A stretch of DNA of 64,000 nucleotides, from assembly GCF_022346605.1 (NCBI RefSeq), contig NZ_JAKRNT010000001.1, positions 186,001-250,000 of the forward strand. The letters run 5' to 3'. Below are positions 29,452 to 38,866 of this stretch, in pieces. The DNA is from Sporosarcina sp. ACRSL (GTDB lineage Bacteria > Bacillota > Bacilli > Bacillales_A > Planococcaceae). Every line of letters begins with the position of its first letter. Positions within the stretch are counted from its first letter, which is position 1. Position numbers and translations under genes: made by a program. The notes below the pieces were generated by a model. The model did not search any database. It was not told where the DNA came from and was given only the letters and a program-made list of their open reading frames with translations.

Positions 29452-29478
29452 GTTTGAGCGGAGGCCATATGCTATAAT
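29450..29478 (+). promoter_or_regulatory. Sigma-A promoter of yktC
   Basis: TTGTTT (29450-29455), 17-base spacer, TATAAT (29473-29478). The -35 uses the T run of the preceding terminator. Confidence 0.65.
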
Positions 29479-29508
29479 GAAATAACTTGGATGTAATGAG
29501 GTGTTCAT

Positions 29509-30300
29509 ATGAATTGGGGTGCGATCGACCGGTATGCAAAATCACTAATAAAAGAAGCTGGCCATAAAATTAGAATTTCTTTTTTCAGTACGATCGATAT
29601 TGATTCGAAAGCGGAAGCAAATGATCTCGTTACGAATATCGATCGGGAAATTGAGCGGTTTTTCATTCGCCGGATCAAGAACGATTTCCCGGATCACCGG
29701 ATTTTCGGGGAAGAGGGCTTCGGCGACGAAATCGATTCACTTGAAGGGATCATTTGGATGCTTGACCCGATAGACGGGACGATGAATTTTATTCACCAGA
29801 AAAGGAATTTTGCAATTTCCCTCGGCATTTACGCTGACGGAATCGGAATGCTTGGCTATATCTATGATGTCATGAATGATGATTTCTATCACGCATTTAA
29901 AGATGAAGGTGCGTACTTTAATGATGAAAGACTTCCGGTGCTTGAGAACACTCCGCTTGAGGAGGCGATCATCGGCGTTAACGCAAGTTGGGTTGCGCCG
30001 AATCGAAAAATTGAAAATGAACCCATTGTTGAAATGGTTCATAAGTGCAGAGGAACGCGATCTTACGGTTCTGCGGCGATGGAGCTTGCCTATGTTTCAT
30101 CCGGCCGGATCGATGCGTATTTGTCTTTGCGATTATCCCCATGGGACATTGCGGGAGGGATTGTCATCGCGCATGAAGTGGGAGCAATCGCTACGAACTT
30201 GAAAGGGGAACCGCCGCACTTGCTCGGCCAGGATACTTTTATCGTCGCGCGACCAGGATTGCATGATGAAATCCTTAGGAATTACATTAAATTAAAATAA
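29509..30300 (+). CDS. yktC: Inositol monophosphatase family protein YktC
   Basis: 263 residues of the Mg2+-dependent, Li+-sensitive phosphatase fold. Metal-binding motifs are GEEG (67-70), DPIDGT (86-91) and SPWDIAGG near the C-terminus. B. subtilis YktC hydrolyses inositol phosphates in vitro; the true substrate may be another sugar phosphate or nucleotide. GAGGTG precedes ATG 29509. Single gene with its own promoter. Confidence 0.93.
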   Translation: MNWGAIDRYAKSLIKEAGHKIRISFFSTIDIDSKAEANDLVTNIDREIERFFIRRIKNDFPDHRIFGEEGFGDEIDSLEGIIWMLDPIDGTMNFIHQKRNFAISLGIYADGIGMLGYIYDVMNDDFYHAFKDEGAYFNDERLPVLENTPLEEAIIGVNASWVAPNRKIENEPIVEMVHKCRGTRSYGSAAMELAYVSSGRIDAYLSLRLSPWDIAGGIVIAHEVGAIATNLKGEPPHLLGQDTFIVARPGLHDEILRNYIKLK

Positions 30301-30302
30301 AT

Positions 30303-30328
30303 AAGGGACTGCCATTTTGCAGTCCCTT
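30303..30328. terminator. Terminator between yktC and ylaF
   Basis: AAGGGACTGC (30303-30312) pairs with GCAGTCCCTT (30319-30328). A T-rich tract lies on the minus-strand exit (TTATTTTAATTT), so it should work best for ylaF. Confidence 0.75.
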
Positions 30329-30376
30329 CAGCCTGTTGCAGAGGAAATCGCTATTTATGCTTCGATTTTCTCTTAA

Positions 30377-30562
30377 TTATAATATTCCTTGTTCGCGCAT
30401 TTTCTTCTTCGTCTTGAAGCCGTTCGCCATGACAAAAATAAGTGCGAGGATAGCGATTATAGCAACGGGGATACTACGCATACCGACTGCGATACCAATA
30501 CCGCACATTGCAGCGACCGCAGCAAGGGAATAGATGACAAAAACCCATTTAACGTCCTTCAA
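30377..30562 (-). CDS. ylaF: Small two-helix membrane protein YlaF
   Basis: 61 residues: helices at about 6-26 and 32-49 and a basic tail (FKTKKKMREQG). This is the DUF5325-like YlaF of B. subtilis, also encoded just before typA. Function is unknown. TTG 30562 is used, ten bases after GGGAG. It is divergent from typA. Confidence 0.8.
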   Translation of the reverse strand: MKDVKWVFVIYSLAAVAAMCGIGIAVGMRSIPVAIIAILALIFVMANGFKTKKKMREQGIL

Positions 30563-30656
30563 TATGAAACATCTCCCGAAAAATGTTTTTTAATACTGTT
30601 CTCATGTGCTATAATATCACAGTTACACATCTGATAAAAGATAACGGAGTGAAAAC

Positions 30657-32498
30657 ATGACAAACTATCGTAATGATTTACGAAATATAGCGATCATTGC
30701 CCACGTAGACCACGGTAAAACAACGTTAGTCGATCAACTTTTGAAGCAGTCCGGAATTTTCCGGTCGAACGAACATGTAGAAGAACGTGCCATGGACTCA
30801 AATGATCTTGAGCGTGAAAGAGGTATTACGATCCTTGCTAAAAATACAGGGATTGAATATAAAGATACAAAAATTAATATTCTTGATACACCAGGACATG
30901 CTGATTTCGGAGGAGAAGTGGAACGGATCTTGCGAATGGTCGATGGTGTCGTATTAGTCGTCGACTCCTTTGAGGGATGTATGCCGCAAACTCGGTTTGT
31001 ATTGAAAAAAGCATTGGAAACTAACTTGAAACCAATAGTCGTAGTTAATAAAATCGACCGTGACTTTGCGCGTCCCGAAGAAGTAGTCGATGAAGTGCTT
31101 GAACTCTTCATCGAATTGGATGCAAATGACGAACAGCTTGAATTCCCGGTCGTCTATGCTTCCGGATTCAATGGAACAGCAAGCCTCTCGCCGGACCCTG
31201 CCGATCAGGAAGATACGCTACGTGTATTATTCGATGCAATTGTTGAACATATTCCGGCTCCTGTTGACAATCGGGACGAACCGCTTCAGTTCCAAGTATC
31301 GTTGCTCGATTACAACGATTACGTAGGCAGAATTGGGATCGGACGCGTGTTCAGAGGGACGATGAAAGTCGGTCAGCAAGTAACTGTATTGAAGCGTGAC
31401 GGATCAACAAAGAACTTCCGTGTAACGAAAATGTATGGATTCCTAGGACTCAAGAGGATTGAAATCGAAGAAGCCTATGCGGGTGACTTAATCGCGGTCT
31501 CTGGGATGGAAGACATTGATGTCGGTGAAACAGTTTGTCCGACCGATCACCAGGAAGCATTGCCGGAACTTCATATCGATGAACCGACACTGCAAATGAC
31601 ATTCCTCGTTAATAACAGCCCGTTCGCAGGGAAAGAAGGCAAGTGGGTGACAGCGAGAAAGATCGAAGAAAGACTCGAACAGCAATTACAGACGGATGTT
31701 TCTTTGCGTGTTGAACCGACTGATTCACCGGATGCGTGGGTCGTCTCGGGCCGTGGGGAGCTTCATCTATCCATATTAATTGAAAATATGCGTCGCGAAG
31801 GATTCGAACTTCAAGTATCGAAGCCTGAAGTTATTATTAAAACGATAGACGGGGTTCGTTCAGAGCCTGTTGAACGTGTTCAGATTGATATTCCGGAAGA
31901 GTATACCGGAGCCATCATTGAATCGATTGGTGAACGTAAAGGCGAAATGCAAGATATGATCAATAACGGCAATGGACAAGTCCGTTTGATTTTCCTCGTT
32001 CCTGCACGTGGTTTGATTGGCTACTCAACTGAGTTCCTGTCACTTACGCGAGGATACGGGATCATTAATCATACTTTCGACTCGTATAAGCCAGTTGCAT
32101 CAGGAAAAGTCGGGGGCCGTCGTCATGGAGTGCTCGTCTCGATGGAAACGGGAACAGTGACAGGTTATAGTATAATGCAATTGGAAGACCGCGGAATCAT
32201 GTTCGTAGAAGCGGGAACAGAAATTTACGCCGGTATGGTCGTCGGAGAGAACAACCGTGATAACGACTTGACGATTAACTTGACAAAAGTTAAGCATGCA
32301 ACAAACGTCCGTTCCGCAACGAAAGACCAAACAGTTACAACGAAAAAACCCCGTATATTATCGTTGGAGGAAGCGTTACAATATGTCGGAGACGATGAGT
32401 ATTGTGAAGTGACACCGCAATCGATCCGTTTGCGTAAAAAGATCCTCGATAAAAATGAACGGGAACGTGCGGAAAAGAAGAAAAAACTCGGCGAGTGA
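30657..32498 (+). CDS. typA: Ribosome-binding GTPase TypA/BipA
   Basis: 613 residues of the translational GTPase superfamily. G1 AHVDHGKT (15-22), the switch I sequence RERGITI, G3 DTPGHADFGGE, G4 NKID; then EF-G-like domains and the BipA C-terminal domain. It helps late 50S assembly at low temperature and stress responses. The -10 TATAAT at 30610-30615 with a T-rich -35 is the probable promoter. ACGGAG precedes the ATG. Length equals B. subtilis TypA. Confidence 0.97.
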   Translation: MTNYRNDLRNIAIIAHVDHGKTTLVDQLLKQSGIFRSNEHVEERAMDSNDLERERGITILAKNTGIEYKDTKINILDTPGHADFGGEVERILRMVDGVVLVVDSFEGCMPQTRFVLKKALETNLKPIVVVNKIDRDFARPEEVVDEVLELFIELDANDEQLEFPVVYASGFNGTASLSPDPADQEDTLRVLFDAIVEHIPAPVDNRDEPLQFQVSLLDYNDYVGRIGIGRVFRGTMKVGQQVTVLKRDGSTKNFRVTKMYGFLGLKRIEIEEAYAGDLIAVSGMEDIDVGETVCPTDHQEALPELHIDEPTLQMTFLVNNSPFAGKEGKWVTARKIEERLEQQLQTDVSLRVEPTDSPDAWVVSGRGELHLSILIENMRREGFELQVSKPEVIIKTIDGVRSEPVERVQIDIPEEYTGAIIESIGERKGEMQDMINNGNGQVRLIFLVPARGLIGYSTEFLSLTRGYGIINHTFDSYKPVASGKVGGRRHGVLVSMETGTVTGYSIMQLEDRGIMFVEAGTEIYAGMVVGENNRDNDLTINLTKVKHATNVRSATKDQTVTTKKPRILSLEEALQYVGDDEYCEVTPQSIRLRKKILDKNERERAEKKKKLGE

Positions 32499-32565
32499 TT
32501 TATAATAACAGAAGGCAGTAAAAAAGAATGCGTACAATCGCTTTGTTTAGAAGGGAATGTGCTAC

Positions 32566-32898
32566 ATGAATGGTACTATCGGGGATGCAGAAACAATTGA
32601 AGCAATGTCTCCAGTTGTCCGAATGATTTATGAAATGACATCTTCATCCATGACTGGAATGTTGCTGTTCGTTGTTGTTTTCATCCTGTCGGCCATCGTA
32701 TATAAGTTAGGCTTCGCTAGGAAAATAAAGTTCTGGCAAAATATCGTCGTTTATAGTTTCCTTTTTTTAGGGTGCATCATGTTGACGTTTTTTGCTATTT
32801 TCCTTCCGATTGTAGAAGGACTTCTAGTAGCGGCGCTCATTTTGATCATTTACAGAGTGCGCAGGATGAATGAACATAAAGAAAACTCCACCGTGTAA
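32566..32898 (+). CDS. ylaH: YlaH-like membrane protein
   Basis: 110 residues with three hydrophobic helices (about 30-50, 60-75, 78-97) and a basic C-terminal tail. It follows typA as ylaH does in B. subtilis. Function is unknown. ATG 32566 is preceded by GAAGGGAA; an in-frame GTG at 32557 is too close to that site. Its final codons form the left arm of its terminator. Confidence 0.82.
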   Translation: MNGTIGDAETIEAMSPVVRMIYEMTSSSMTGMLLFVVVFILSAIVYKLGFARKIKFWQNIVVYSFLFLGCIMLTFFAIFLPIVEGLLVAALILIIYRVRRMNEHKENSTV

Positions 32899-32916
32899 GT
32901 TGGTGGAGTTTTTTTA
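32883..32916 (+). terminator. Terminator of ylaH, overlapping its stop
   Basis: AAACTCCACC (32883-32892) pairs with GGTGGAGTTT (32902-32911), then T run. The left arm is within the last coding codons of ylaH. Confidence 0.85.
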
Positions 32917-32921
32917 TATCG

Positions 32922-33125
32922 TTAAAAATTTTCTTCTGCGGAGTGGGAGCTTCGATAGAAAATAAATTTACCTGAGGCGAGCCTCAAATTAGTTTGCTCT
33001 GTAATCCGTTCGTTGCAAGTTTCACACATATACGTATTGATTGGGTGATTCCTAAGTTTTTTTGCGAGGGGAGTATCATCTACCAGCAGTCCAATTTCAT
33101 CGCAAATAACGCATTTCACTCGCAT
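32922..33125 (-). CDS. ylaI: YlaI-like zinc-ribbon protein
   Basis: 67 residues with two CxxC pairs (Cys5/Cys8, Cys34/Cys37), which should hold one zinc ion; DUF2197 family, position as B. subtilis ylaI. Function is unknown; nucleic-acid or protein binding is plausible for a ribbon of this size. AAGGAG is eight bases before the ATG. It lies downstream of the 166-residue gene at 33160-33660 on the same strand, with 34 bases between. Confidence 0.85.
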   Translation of the reverse strand: MRVKCVICDEIGLLVDDTPLAKKLRNHPINTYMCETCNERITEQTNLRLASGKFIFYRSSHSAEENF

Positions 33126-33159
33126 ATCATCAACTCCTTCTTAAGATGTGTCTAAACGA

Positions 33160-33660
33160 TTAATCGATGACGATCCTTGTGATGTTTCGCAAAGGTTGTT
33201 CGATATTCGATCCATCTTTGAATAGTAAGTATGCAGGTCCATCTTCTGTCAACGGTTTGCCGTCCTGACTGAACTTGAACAGGAAGTTGCCGACTTCGGA
33301 AAGAGAGAACGTTTCCTTCGAGCCGTCTGCTGTCAAAAATGTGATTGTCTTTGCATCTTCTGCCGGTTCTGCGTTTTTAATGAAATGATCGACTGAAATG
33401 CCGAAAGTACCAGTCATCATTTTCTTACGATCAAATTTCTTTTCCGTTTTCAATGTAGGCGGGAAAATTGCCCCTTCCATAATTTCACGGGACCAGTGTT
33501 TCCCCATGCTTCTTTTATATTCTTCATCCTTATCTTTTTCGACATATAGTCCTGAAAAGAAAGTGTCCAAGTCGATTCTGCGGTCATCAAAGATCCAAAC
33601 AGTAGGATCGAGCGTTATAATATGTTTGACATTGCCTGATATCGTAATGATTGACTCCAC
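33160..33660 (-). CDS. Conserved hypothetical protein, 166 residues
   Basis: A soluble protein starting MESIITISGNVKHIITLDPTV, with no cysteine, signal peptide or membrane helix. The sequence looks like an alpha/beta protein with a C-terminal beta-rich part (TFLTADGSKETFSLSEVG). It replaces the ylaJ-ylaM genes that B. subtilis has here. Homologues in Planococcaceae have sometimes been named peptidyl-prolyl isomerase; I see no isomerase motif and make no claim. GTG 33660 has AGGAGG eight bases upstream. Probably co-transcribed with ylaI. Confidence 0.75.
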   Translation of the reverse strand: MESIITISGNVKHIITLDPTVWIFDDRRIDLDTFFSGLYVEKDKDEEYKRSMGKHWSREIMEGAIFPPTLKTEKKFDRKKMMTGTFGISVDHFIKNAEPAEDAKTITFLTADGSKETFSLSEVGNFLFKFSQDGKPLTEDGPAYLLFKDGSNIEQPLRNITRIVID

Positions 33661-33776
33661 GTGAATAGCCTCCTACAGCAATTGCTAAGCATTTTTAATA
33701 TAATAACTAGTATACCCCTTCCAAGGGAAAGTGGGAAGCTATTGAATTTTTAGGTATCCGTTGAAAAGGGAAACAC

Positions 33777-33805
33777 TTGCAATTTAGCCTCTTGAAAGAT
33801 ACAAT
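33777..33805 (+). promoter_or_regulatory. Sigma-A promoter of ylaN
   Basis: TTGCAA (33777-33782), 17-base spacer, TACAAT (33800-33805), about 48 bases before the ylaN start. Confidence 0.65.
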
Positions 33806-33853
33806 TTATTCATAATCACCACGTAATGATAATAGGTGAATGGGGGCGTCCTC

Positions 33854-34135
33854 ATGGATATTGAATTGCAGGAAACATATCAGGAAAAAGCATTGAAGCA
33901 GCTCCAAGCTGATGCGGATAAAATTGCACAACTCATAAAAGTACAGATGGATAATTTGACGATGCCTCAGTGCCCGCTTTACGAGGAAGTGTTGGATACG
34001 CAAATGTATGGCTTGTCTAGAGAAATCGACTTTGCTGTTAAGCTTGGGTTGATTGAACGTGAAAGAGGGAAGGAAATCCTTTCATTGCTTGAAAAAGAGA
34101 TGAATATTTTACACGAGCTATATACAAAAAAATAA
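33854..34135 (+). CDS. ylaN: Fur-interacting iron-responsive protein YlaN
   Basis: 93 residues, all helical. The block [20 protein letters not shown] is diagnostic for YlaN. In Staphylococcus aureus YlaN binds iron and Fur and relieves Fur repression; B. subtilis YlaN is essential unless iron is added. Cys and acidic residues in that block are candidate ligands. ATG 33854 follows GGGGGC; a GTG in frame at 33836 is less well placed. Confidence 0.92.
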   Translation: MDIELQETYQEKALKQLQADADKIAQLIKVQMDNLTMPQCPLYEEVLDTQMYGLSREIDFAVKLGLIERERGKEILSLLEKEMNILHELYTKK

Positions 34136-34140
34136 ACGAA

Positions 34141-34173
34141 AGACTCAAACTCATTACTGGTTTGAGTTTTTTA
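34141..34173 (+). terminator. Intrinsic terminator of ylaN
   Basis: ACTCAAAC (34143-34150) pairs with GTTTGAGT (34160-34167), then T6. It sits 18 bases before ftsW. Confidence 0.75.
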
Positions 34174-34190
34174 TTTAAGAGGGAATTCTA

Positions 34191-35354
34191 ATGGGAAATT
34201 ACTTTAAAAAAATGATACGGAACTTTGATTATCCTTTATTTACAGCATATATCGTACTTTGCCTTTTCGGATTAGTGATGATATACAGTGCAAGCATGGT
34301 TTGGGCAGTCCACGAGTATAATTGGCCGCCTGACTATTTTTATAGAAAGCAATTGAAGAATCTTGCAGTGTCGATTCCTGTTTTCCTATTAGCAGCATTC
34401 TTTCCGTATCAGAATTACAAAAGAAAAAAGTTCATGGTGTTTTCGATAGCAATTATGTTCGTATTGCTTGTACTTGTTCATTTCGTTGGATTTTCGGCGG
34501 GTGGTGCCCAAAGTTGGATTCAAGTTCCGGGATTCGGAAGCATCCAACCTTCGGAATTTGCAAAGATTGTAATCATCGTTTACTTCGCAAGCGTCTTTGC
34601 GAAAAAGTATGAAGCTGGCACAATTGATTCCATTAATAAATCAATCTTGCCGCCAGTAACTTTTCTCGTTTTGGCGATTGGTTCGATTATGTTAGAGACG
34701 GATATCGGTACATCTCTCATAATTATGACGACTGCTATAGCAGTCATTGCAGCGAGCGGCATAAAACTGAAGACATTCACAAAGTTAAGCGGGATTTTAT
34801 TCCTTTTTATGATTCCGATAGCAACCATCCTTTATCTATTTAGGGACTACGTCTTCACAGACAGTAGGAAAGGCCGTATTCTAGCCTTCTTAGATCCTTT
34901 TGATTATATACAAGGATCAGGCTATCAAGTTGCTAATGGATACATTGCGATAGGTACTGGTGGGGTTAAAGGACTTGGGCTAGGAAACTCCATTCAAAAA
35001 ATGGGCTATTTGCCAGAACCGCAAACAGACGTCATCATGGCTGTCATTTCCGAAGAAACAGGCCTTCTCGGAACTTTTATCGTAATCGGCGGACTAGGGT
35101 TCATTGTTTTACGTGCCCTTTATATTGCCATGCGCACGAAAGACCCGCAGGCTCGAATGCTGGCAGCGGGAATCGGAAGTGTCATCGGCATTCAAACTTT
35201 TGTCAATATTGGCGGTTTAACTGGACTTATTCCACTAACGGGTGTTCCTTTGCCTTTTATTAGTTATGGCGGAACTTCGATTGTTCTGTTATCTTTATCA
35301 TTAGGAATATTGATGAATGTGTCAATGTTCTATAAATATCAAAAAAATAAATAG
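34191..35354 (+). CDS. ftsW: SEDS-family peptidoglycan polymerase FtsW
   Basis: 387 residues with about ten membrane helices. SEDS glycosyltransferases polymerise lipid II with a partner penicillin-binding protein. Seen: SWIQVPGFGSIQPSEFAK, the long extracytoplasmic loop with LDPFDYIQGSGYQ, and the C-terminal PFISYGGTS. The position directly upstream of pycA is that of B. subtilis ftsW (YlaO). AGAGGGA precedes the ATG. Division rather than elongation is inferred from synteny. Confidence 0.94.
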   Translation: MGNYFKKMIRNFDYPLFTAYIVLCLFGLVMIYSASMVWAVHEYNWPPDYFYRKQLKNLAVSIPVFLLAAFFPYQNYKRKKFMVFSIAIMFVLLVLVHFVGFSAGGAQSWIQVPGFGSIQPSEFAKIVIIVYFASVFAKKYEAGTIDSINKSILPPVTFLVLAIGSIMLETDIGTSLIIMTTAIAVIAASGIKLKTFTKLSGILFLFMIPIATILYLFRDYVFTDSRKGRILAFLDPFDYIQGSGYQVANGYIAIGTGGVKGLGLGNSIQKMGYLPEPQTDVIMAVISEETGLLGTFIVIGGLGFIVLRALYIAMRTKDPQARMLAAGIGSVIGIQTFVNIGGLTGLIPLTGVPLPFISYGGTSIVLLSLSLGILMNVSMFYKYQKNK

Positions 35355-35370
35355 AAAAGGAAGTGCTTTT

Positions 35371-38300
35371 ATGGTGGAGAAGGGTCAAATAAAGAAAATC
35401 CTCGTAGCAAACCGGGGTGAGATCGCCATTCGTATTTTTCGCGCGTGCACCGAATTGGAGATTCCTACTGTCGGAATTTATTCGGCGGAAGATAGGGGTT
35501 CTTTCCACCGTTACAAAGCAGATGAATCCTATTTAGTCGGAGAAGGCAAGAAACCGATCGATGCTTATTTGGATATCGAAGGGATTATCAAGATCGCGAA
35601 GTTATCGGGGGCAAATGCAGTCCATCCCGGATATGGTTTCCTTGCAGAAAATGAGGAGTTTGCGCGCAGGCTGGAAGAAGAGGGCATCATTTTCATCGGA
35701 CCTCAGTCCAAGCATCTCGAAATGTTCGGGGATAAAGTGAAAGCTAGAGAACAAGCGATCAAGGCAGGGATTCCAGTAATTCCCGGCACGGATGGACCAG
35801 TAACTTCTGTGAATGAAATTGCTTCATTCGGTGAGAAGTATGGGTACCCGATTATTATTAAAGCGTCGCTAGGTGGCGGCGGCAGAGGTATGCGGATTGT
35901 GAATTCTGCCGAAGAAGTGTTTGAAGCATACGAACGAGCGAGGTCAGAAGCGAAGTCTGCTTTTGGTTCAGATGAAGTCTATGTTGAAAAGTACATCAAC
36001 AAGCCAAAACATATTGAAGTCCAAATATTAGGTGATACATACGGCAATGTAGTTCACTTGTATGAACGTGATTGTTCAATTCAACGTCGTCACCAGAAAG
36101 TCGTGGAAATCGCTCCATCCATTTCGTTGGATGATCAGCTCCGTCGTGACATTTGCGAAAGCGCTGTCAAATTGGCGAAAAACATTTCCTATATTAACGC
36201 AGGGACCGTAGAATTCCTTGTTGCTGACGGAAAATTCTATTTCATCGAAGTGAATCCGCGTATTCAAGTGGAACACACAATTACTGAAATGGTGACAGGC
36301 ATTGATATTGTCCATTCGCAGATTCATATTGCGAATGGGGGAAATCTTCACGAAGGGGAAGCAGCCATACCGGCTCAGGAGAACATTCCACTCTTCGGTT
36401 ATGCAATCCAATCGAGAGTAACAACAGAAGATCCATTGAACGACTTCATGCCTGATACAGGCAAACTGATGGTCTACCGATCAGGTGGAGGCTTCGGTGT
36501 ACGTCTAGATGCAGGGAATGGCTTCCAAGGGGCTGTCATCACTCCTTACTATGATTCCCTTCTCGTCAAAGTATCTACATGGGGTACTTCTTTTAGGGAT
36601 GCCGCGGCTAAAATGGACCGTAATCTTCAAGAATTCCGGATTAGGGGAATCAAAACGAATATTCCGTTTCTGGAAAACGTTGTCCGCCATGAAAACTTCC
36701 TGACAGGCAATTATGACACTAGTTTCATCGACACGACACCTGAATTGTTTGAGTTCCCTATAAAGAAAGACCGTGGGACGAAAATCTTGAATTATTTAGG
36801 TAATGTAACCGTCAACGGTTTTCCGGGTATTGGCAAGCAGTCAAAACCGGTGTTCCATCCGGTAAGGAAACCTGCAGTAGACTTACTCGCACCGCCTGCG
36901 CGCGGTACGAAGCAAATATTGGAGGAAAGCGGTCCTGAAGGATTGGTCCAATGGATCAAGGAACAGGATGATGTCCTTCTGACAGATACGACATTCCGCG
37001 ATGCACACCAGTCATTGCTTGCAACCCGCATCCGCACTTCAGATATAACGAATATTGCTGCTGAGTCTGCAAGGCTCATGCCAGATTTGTTCTCTTTTGA
37101 AATGTGGGGAGGAGCGACATTTGACGTCGCCTACCGCTTCTTGAAGGAAGACCCGTGGGAAAGGCTTACGAGGCTACGGGAACAAATCCCTAACGTCTTA
37201 TTCCAAATGCTATTTCGCGGAGCTAATGCGGTCGGCTATTCAAATTATCCGGACAATGTCATTCGTGAATTCATCAAAACGTCAGCGAAATCGGGAATTG
37301 ACGTTTTCCGTATATTCGATAGCCTAAATTGGATCAAAGGAATGGAAGTCGCCATCGATGCGACGCGTCAAGCTGGAAAAGTCGCTGAAGCTGCGCTTTG
37401 CTACACGGGTGACATTTTAGATGATTCACGGGCTAAATACACCGTTCAATATTATAAGGAAATGGCAAAGGAGCTAGAATCGGCAGGAGCGCATATTCTT
37501 GCGCTGAAGGATATGGCTGGACTTTTAAAACCGGAGGCTGCTTATCGGCTTATATCTGAATTGAAAGCGACAGTGGATATCCCGATTCACTTGCATTCTC
37601 ATGATACAAGCGGAAATGGCATCTATATGTATGCAAAAGCGGTAGAAGCCGGAGTGGATATTGTTGATACAGCGCTCGGTTCAATGGCTGGTTTGACGTC
37701 ACAACCATCCGCAAGCTCGTTATATTATGCATTGCAATATGGCAAGCGGCAAGTGAAGGCGGACGTCAATGCTCTTGAATCACTCTCCTATTACTGGGAG
37801 GACGTGAGGAAGTATTACCAAAACTTCGAAAGCGGTATGGTAGCCCCTCACTCGGAAGTGTATGTTCATGAGATGCCTGGAGGTCAATATTCGAACTTGC
37901 AACAACAAGCAAAAGCGGTAGGGCTTGGTGAAAGATGGGAAGAAGTGAAAAGAATGTATTCCCGTGTAAATATGCTCTTCGGGGATGTCGTCAAAGTAAC
38001 ACCTTCGTCAAAAGTAGTCGGTGACATGGCGTTGTTCATGGTGCAAAATGATTTGGATGAAAACTCTGTTATTACACGAGGGCAATCAATCGATTTCCCT
38101 GAATCCGTCATCGAGTTTTTTGAAGGCTATATCGGTCAACCGTACGGCGGATTCCCGGAGCAATTGCAGCAAGTCATCTTGAAAGGTAGAAAACCTATAA
38201 CTGTTCGTCCAGGAGAGCTACTTGAGGATGTTGATTTCCAAGAACTTCTCCTCAAAACGGAAGAACTTCTCGGACACTCTTCCACGATGAAAGACGCTCT

Positions 38301-38817
38301 TGCATATGCACTCTATCCGAAAGTGTTCGAAGAATATGCAACAATGAAAAAGGAATTTGGCAATATCTCGGTGATCAACACACCGGAATTCCTATTCGGA
38401 ATGAGGTTAGGCCAAGAAATAGAAGTGGAAATTGAACGAGGAAAGACCTTGATCGTCAAACTCGTTTCGATAGGCGAACCACAAACAGACGGCACACGTA
38501 TTATTTATTTCGAACTGAATGGTCAGCCGAGGGAAGTCATCATACAAGATATGAATGTACAATCAGATGTAGTCCGTAAACAAAAAGCGGATCCTTCAAA
38601 TGATTCCCATATTGCAGCGACAATGCCAGGAACGGTATTGCAAGTAGCGGTTTCAAAAGGGGCGAAGGTAAGAAGGGGAGAGCATTTATTAATTACGGAA
38701 GCAATGAAGATGGAAACGACGATCCAAGCGCCATTCGACGGAATCGTCAAAGAAATTCATGTATCTTCAGGCGATGCGATATCCACAGGTGATCTCCTAC
38801 TGGAACTCGAACATTGA
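35371..38817 (+). CDS. pycA: Pyruvate carboxylase
   Basis: 1148 residues, the length of B. subtilis PycA. Biotin carboxylase domain (about 5-450; ATP-grasp GGGGRGMR, EVNPRIQVEHT), carboxyltransferase TIM barrel (about 530-800; TDTTFRDAHQSLLATR metal and pyruvate site), allosteric linker, and biotin carrier domain with EAMKM (biotinyl Lys1113). It makes oxaloacetate from pyruvate and bicarbonate, refilling the TCA cycle and usually needing acetyl-CoA. ATG 35371 is eight bases after AAAGGAAGTG; the open frame back to 35317 overlaps ftsW. Confidence 0.97.
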   Translation: MVEKGQIKKILVANRGEIAIRIFRACTELEIPTVGIYSAEDRGSFHRYKADESYLVGEGKKPIDAYLDIEGIIKIAKLSGANAVHPGYGFLAENEEFARRLEEEGIIFIGPQSKHLEMFGDKVKAREQAIKAGIPVIPGTDGPVTSVNEIASFGEKYGYPIIIKASLGGGGRGMRIVNSAEEVFEAYERARSEAKSAFGSDEVYVEKYINKPKHIEVQILGDTYGNVVHLYERDCSIQRRHQKVVEIAPSISLDDQLRRDICESAVKLAKNISYINAGTVEFLVADGKFYFIEVNPRIQVEHTITEMVTGIDIVHSQIHIANGGNLHEGEAAIPAQENIPLFGYAIQSRVTTEDPLNDFMPDTGKLMVYRSGGGFGVRLDAGNGFQGAVITPYYDSLLVKVSTWGTSFRDAAAKMDRNLQEFRIRGIKTNIPFLENVVRHENFLTGNYDTSFIDTTPELFEFPIKKDRGTKILNYLGNVTVNGFPGIGKQSKPVFHPVRKPAVDLLAPPARGTKQILEESGPEGLVQWIKEQDDVLLTDTTFRDAHQSLLATRIRTSDITNIAAESARLMPDLFSFEMWGGATFDVAYRFLKEDPWERLTRLREQIPNVLFQMLFRGANAVGYSNYPDNVIREFIKTSAKSGIDVFRIFDSLNWIKGMEVAIDATRQAGKVAEAALCYTGDILDDSRAKYTVQYYKEMAKELESAGAHILALKDMAGLLKPEAAYRLISELKATVDIPIHLHSHDTSGNGIYMYAKAVEAGVDIVDTALGSMAGLTSQPSASSLYYALQYGKRQVKADVNALESLSYYWEDVRKYYQNFESGMVAPHSEVYVHEMPGGQYSNLQQQAKAVGLGERWEEVKRMYSRVNMLFGDVVKVTPSSKVVGDMALFMVQNDLDENSVITRGQSIDFPESVIEFFEGYIGQPYGGFPEQLQQVILKGRKPITVRPGELLEDVDFQELLLKTEELLGHSSTMKDALAYALYPKVFEEYATMKKEFGNISVINTPEFLFGMRLGQEIEVEIERGKTLIVKLVSIGEPQTDGTRIIYFELNGQPREVIIQDMNVQSDVVRKQKADPSNDSHIAATMPGTVLQVAVSKGAKVRRGEHLLITEAMKMETTIQAPFDGIVKEIHVSSGDAISTGDLLLELEH

Positions 38818-38823
38818 TTTAAA

Positions 38824-38856
38824 AAAGCACCCGTTTGAAATTCAAACGGGTGCTTT
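38824..38856. terminator. Bidirectional terminator between pycA and ctaA
   Basis: A near-perfect dyad AAAGCACCCGTTTGAA (38824-38839) / TTCAAACGGGTGCTTT (38841-38856), preceded by more A and followed by CATTTT, separates the convergent genes. Confidence 0.9.
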
Positions 38857-38866
38857 CATTTTATAT

